A stretch of 7,325 nt of DNA from Candidatus Roizmanbacteria bacterium (GTDB lineage Bacteria; Patescibacteriota; Microgenomatia; UBA1406; GWC2-37-13): the NCBI GenBank assembly GCA_026395475.1, contig JAPLYQ010000027.1, positions 1 to 7,325 of the forward strand, in the 5' to 3' direction. Positions 5,704-7,325 of this stretch are shown here, piece after piece. The notes under the pieces were generated by a model. It saw only the letters and a list, made by a program, of their open reading frames with translations. It did no database searches and was not told the origin of the DNA. Each line of letters opens with the position of its first letter. Within the stretch, counting starts at the first letter, position 1. The position numbers and the translations under genes were made by a program.

Positions 5704-6513
5704 ATGAACATATCTAAGGAGTTCACCACTGTAACCCCTCTATCTAAGGCTCTTGCCCTTACTTTATTTATTGTGCTACCAATAGTAACGTTTTGGCTTG
5801 GAATAAGCTATCAAAAAATTGTTCAATCAGCAAAAGATAGTAACCCAGTCTTTTTTAGTCCGACAGGAGAGCCAGTTGCATGTACTCTTGACGCCATGGT
5901 ATGTCCCGATGGAACATCTGTTGGAAGAATAGCTCCTGACTGTGAATTTGAACAATGTCCTGACATAAAAACAACAACAAATACATTTACAGGAACAATT
6001 ACTGCATTTAATTATCAATGTCATATGGATGGGGTTTGTAGTGTCCAAATAGGTAAGGGAAGTGTTATTTTAGAAAAAGGGGAAAGCTTAAATAAACGAG
6101 AGTTACGAGGAACTTTTCCCGCAGACATGCTAGACGAAAAAAGCGCAAGCACATATATTGGAAAACAAGTTGAAGTATACGCCTCAACCGTTGGGGGACG
6201 CACAGATTCTTATACACTTTTTGGGAGCAGATCTTATTACATAAAACTCATCGATGGTGCGCAGACAATGTGTGGAGGGATTGCGGGGAAAATGTGTCCC
6301 AGTGGTTACTTCTGTAAATATAATGGGACGTACCCAGATGCATCCGGAACCTGCATAAAAACAACTGGGGCAAAGACAACCTATACCTGTCCAACCACAG
6401 AGTATGTTGACTGTATGCCCGGACCAGATAAAGCTACAAAAACAGATTGTAGTTCTGCATTTCTCAAATGGGCACAGTCAAACTGTCCCAATTTCAAAGG
6501 AGCCGCATATTAA
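5704..6513 (+). CDS. Membrane-anchored, exported Cys-rich protein with multiple small modules
   Basis: I cannot name a function. The 269-residue protein has a short cytoplasmic start, one hydrophobic anchor (about 15-36) and an exported remainder containing 14 cysteines. Module 1 (58-86) reads ACTLDAMVCPDG...APDCEFEQCP, with Cys60, 67, 80 and 85. A middle segment (about 95-183, GTITAFNYQC...IGKQVEVYA...SYYIKLI) looks like a small all-beta, perhaps OB-like, domain with Cys106 and Cys112. Module 2 (189-218) is CGGIAGKMCPSGYFC...GTC, with Cys190, 198, 204 and 217. Module 3 (227-269) has YVDCMPGP and NCPNFKGAAY, with Cys229, 237, 249 and 261. Modules of these kinds recur in exported Patescibacteria proteins, to my recollection. 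The even Cys number suggests disulfides, so a thiol-oxidation system is expected elsewhere. Module 2 is loosely Kazal/EGF-like in spacing, but inhibitor activity is not claimed. Its stop overlaps that of the convergent HAD gene. Confidence 0.75.
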   Translation: MNISKEFTTVTPLSKALALTLFIVLPIVTFWLGISYQKIVQSAKDSNPVFFSPTGEPVACTLDAMVCPDGTSVGRIAPDCEFEQCPDIKTTTNTFTGTITAFNYQCHMDGVCSVQIGKGSVILEKGESLNKRELRGTFPADMLDEKSASTYIGKQVEVYASTVGGRTDSYTLFGSRSYYIKLIDGAQTMCGGIAGKMCPSGYFCKYNGTYPDASGTCIKTTGAKTTYTCPTTEYVDCMPGPDKATKTDCSSAFLKWAQSNCPNFKGAAY

Positions 6514-7151
6514 CGGATAAGTTCAGAAAGTGTGGCGATGCAGTGGATGTTGTGACTTGTAAAATCTTCTTTTGAAGTAAGACCATTTGGAATTGCAATA
6601 AAATGGATTCCCGCTCCTTGTGCGGCTTGCATGTCTCGGATATCATCCCCAATATATATCATTTCTTGAGGAGAAATATCTAAAACCTTTAACATCATAA
6701 TTGCAGGATCAAATACACGAGGGTCTGGTTTATGAAACTGGGAATCAGTTGATCCTTGAATTAAATTTATTTTTTTATACGGCATTCCACTTTCTTTCAT
6801 ATCTTTAACAACAGACTCTTTGGTCATACTCGTGATAATTCCTGTCCAGTAGGAATGATTCTGTAAATAGGTAAGGACAGGTATTGTATCTGTAAAAGGA
6901 CTTTTTGGAAATTGATCATCAAGAGAGTGATAATTATTTTTCATATTCTCAATCGTGTCTTTTTTATCGTAAAACAGCTCGATCATCGGCTCAAACGGCA
7001 TACCCCAATAGGTGCGAATAACCTCCTCGGTAAGCTCATGGTTATAGAACTGTTTTGCCGTCATCTGATGCTGCTTCCATTTCACGTTCATTGCCTCAAC
7101 CAATGTCTCATCGAAATCGAACAAAATAGCCTTAAAAGGGGAGATAAGCAT
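6510..7151 (-). CDS. HAD superfamily hydrolase (phosphoglycolate-phosphatase-like)
   Basis: This 213-residue protein carries all four HAD motifs. Motif I is FDFDET (11-16), with Asp12 as nucleophile and Asp14 as acid/base. Motif II is GIITS (104-108). Motif III is the Lys of HKPDPRVF (Lys141). Motif IV is IGDDIRDMQAAQGAG (167-181), with Asp169 and Asp170 binding Mg. A helical cap of about 65 residues follows motif I (roughly 20-85), giving the class I cap layout of phosphoglycolate- and beta-phosphoglucomutase-like enzymes. It should be a cytoplasmic phosphatase or phosphomutase acting on a small phosphorylated metabolite; the substrate is not predictable. The family is broad, so this may be house-cleaning activity. 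It stands alone on this strand, back to back with ssrA. The start is supported by a promoter ending five bases upstream. The last codons meet the Cys-rich gene at a shared TTAA. Confidence 0.9.
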   Translation of the reverse strand: MLISPFKAILFDFDETLVEAMNVKWKQHQMTAKQFYNHELTEEVIRTYWGMPFEPMIELFYDKKDTIENMKNNYHSLDDQFPKSPFTDTIPVLTYLQNHSYWTGIITSMTKESVVKDMKESGMPYKKINLIQGSTDSQFHKPDPRVFDPAIMMLKVLDISPQEMIYIGDDIRDMQAAQGAGIHFIAIPNGLTSKEDFTSHNIHCIATLSELIR

Positions 7152-7156
7152 GTCTT

Positions 7157-7186
7157 ATTTTACCTTATTTGGGGTGGTTATGACAA
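7157..7186 (-). promoter_or_regulatory. Promoter of the HAD gene (TTGTCA, 18 bp, TAAAAT)
   Basis: On the minus strand TTGTCA (7181-7186) and TAAAAT (7157-7162) are separated by 18 bases, the only recognisable -35/-10 pair in the window. The -10 ends five bases before the ATG at 7151, again implying a leaderless or nearly leaderless mRNA. Confidence 0.6.
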
Positions 7187-7194
7187 GCTAAAAA

Positions 7195-7203
7195 TGGTAT
7201 AAT
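7195..7203 (+). promoter_or_regulatory. Extended -10 promoter (TGGTATAAT) of ssrA
   Basis: TGGTATAAT is a perfect -10 with TGn extension. Transcription should begin near 7210, giving a short 5' extension before the mature tmRNA end at about 7219, as expected for an RNase P-processed RNA. It is divergent from the HAD promoter in the same 67-base gap. Confidence 0.6.
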
Positions 7204-7218
7204 AAAAGCTGTTTTCCA

Positions 7219-7325
7219 GGGGATGATAGGAATCGATGGGGAATTTGCACATTTACAAATGGTGAGGGCGTAGTTATGCGCTGGGGGAGAGCAATCTCTT
7301 TCAGGAAATAGCAAAAAAACAATAA
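7219..7325 (+). ncRNA. ssrA: tmRNA (transfer-messenger RNA), 5' part, cut by window edge
   Basis: The RNA begins GGGGATGATAGG and continues AATCGATGGGGAATTTGC (7231-7248). This matches, block by block, the conserved 5' end of tmRNA (E. coli: GGGGCUGAU, then UUCGACGGGAUUUGC). It forms the 5' acceptor strand and D-like arm of the tRNA-like domain. A following segment contains a small hairpin (7286-7301, AGAG-CAAT-CTCT core) where pseudoknot 1 is expected. GCA at 7311-7313 is nucleotide 93 of the RNA, close to the resume codon of E. coli tmRNA (nucleotide 90). Read from this GCA the tag would be Ala-Lys-Lys-Gln followed by TAA at 7323-7325, which is too short, so the frame is unsettled. The tag end, later pseudoknots and 3' CCA end lie outside. 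It acts with SmpB in trans-translation to free stalled ribosomes. Confidence 0.88.

Noticed and set aside
1..7325. CRISPR array, transposase, integrase or toxin-antitoxin system
   Set aside because: No regularly spaced repeats, transposase motifs or recombinase motifs were found, and no gene pair looks like toxin and antitoxin.

Overview
The window is AT-rich, compact bacterial DNA that looks like a member of the Candidate Phyla Radiation (Patescibacteria). The lineage call is an inference. It rests on a TrbC/VirB2-like pilin with a Cys-rich ectodomain, a membrane-anchored Cys-rich protein ending in a CMPGP...CP.F.GAAY module of a kind I associate with these genomes, short or overlapping gene junctions, and start codons placed directly behind -10 boxes. 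UGA is used as a stop (glycan ligase and NUDIX genes), so the UGA-recoded lineages are unlikely.

Layout: (1) 1-495, minus strand, the N-terminal part of a secreted Cys-rich pilin-like protein that runs off the left edge. (2) 496-740, an intergenic stretch with a conspicuous GC-rich island of no clear function. (3) 741-2459, plus strand, a secreted peptidoglycan enzyme with a PcsB/EnvC-like coiled coil followed by a SpoIID/LytB lytic transglycosylase domain. (4) 2440-4645, minus strand, two overlapping membrane-protein genes: an O-antigen ligase/polymerase-like protein and an acyltransferase-3 family protein, probably acting on a surface glycan. (5) 4674-6513, plus strand, three closely packed genes: a NUDIX protein resembling type I isopentenyl-diphosphate isomerase, SmpB, and a 14-cysteine anchored surface protein. 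(6) 6510-7151, minus strand, a HAD phosphatase. (7) 7219 to the right edge, plus strand, the 5' part of tmRNA (ssrA), the RNA partner of SmpB, not reported as a protein gene.

Two themes connect the genes. One is the cell envelope: pilin-like protein, murein remodelling, surface glycan assembly and decoration, and a disulfide-rich exported protein. The other is ribosome rescue: smpB and ssrA lie about 1.5 kb apart. Almost every gene start has a -10 hexamer only 5-8 nt upstream and no convincing Shine-Dalgarno, which suggests widespread leaderless transcription. Four of these elements also carry the extended TGn motif. No intrinsic terminator was seen, and both convergent gene pairs overlap at their 3' ends.
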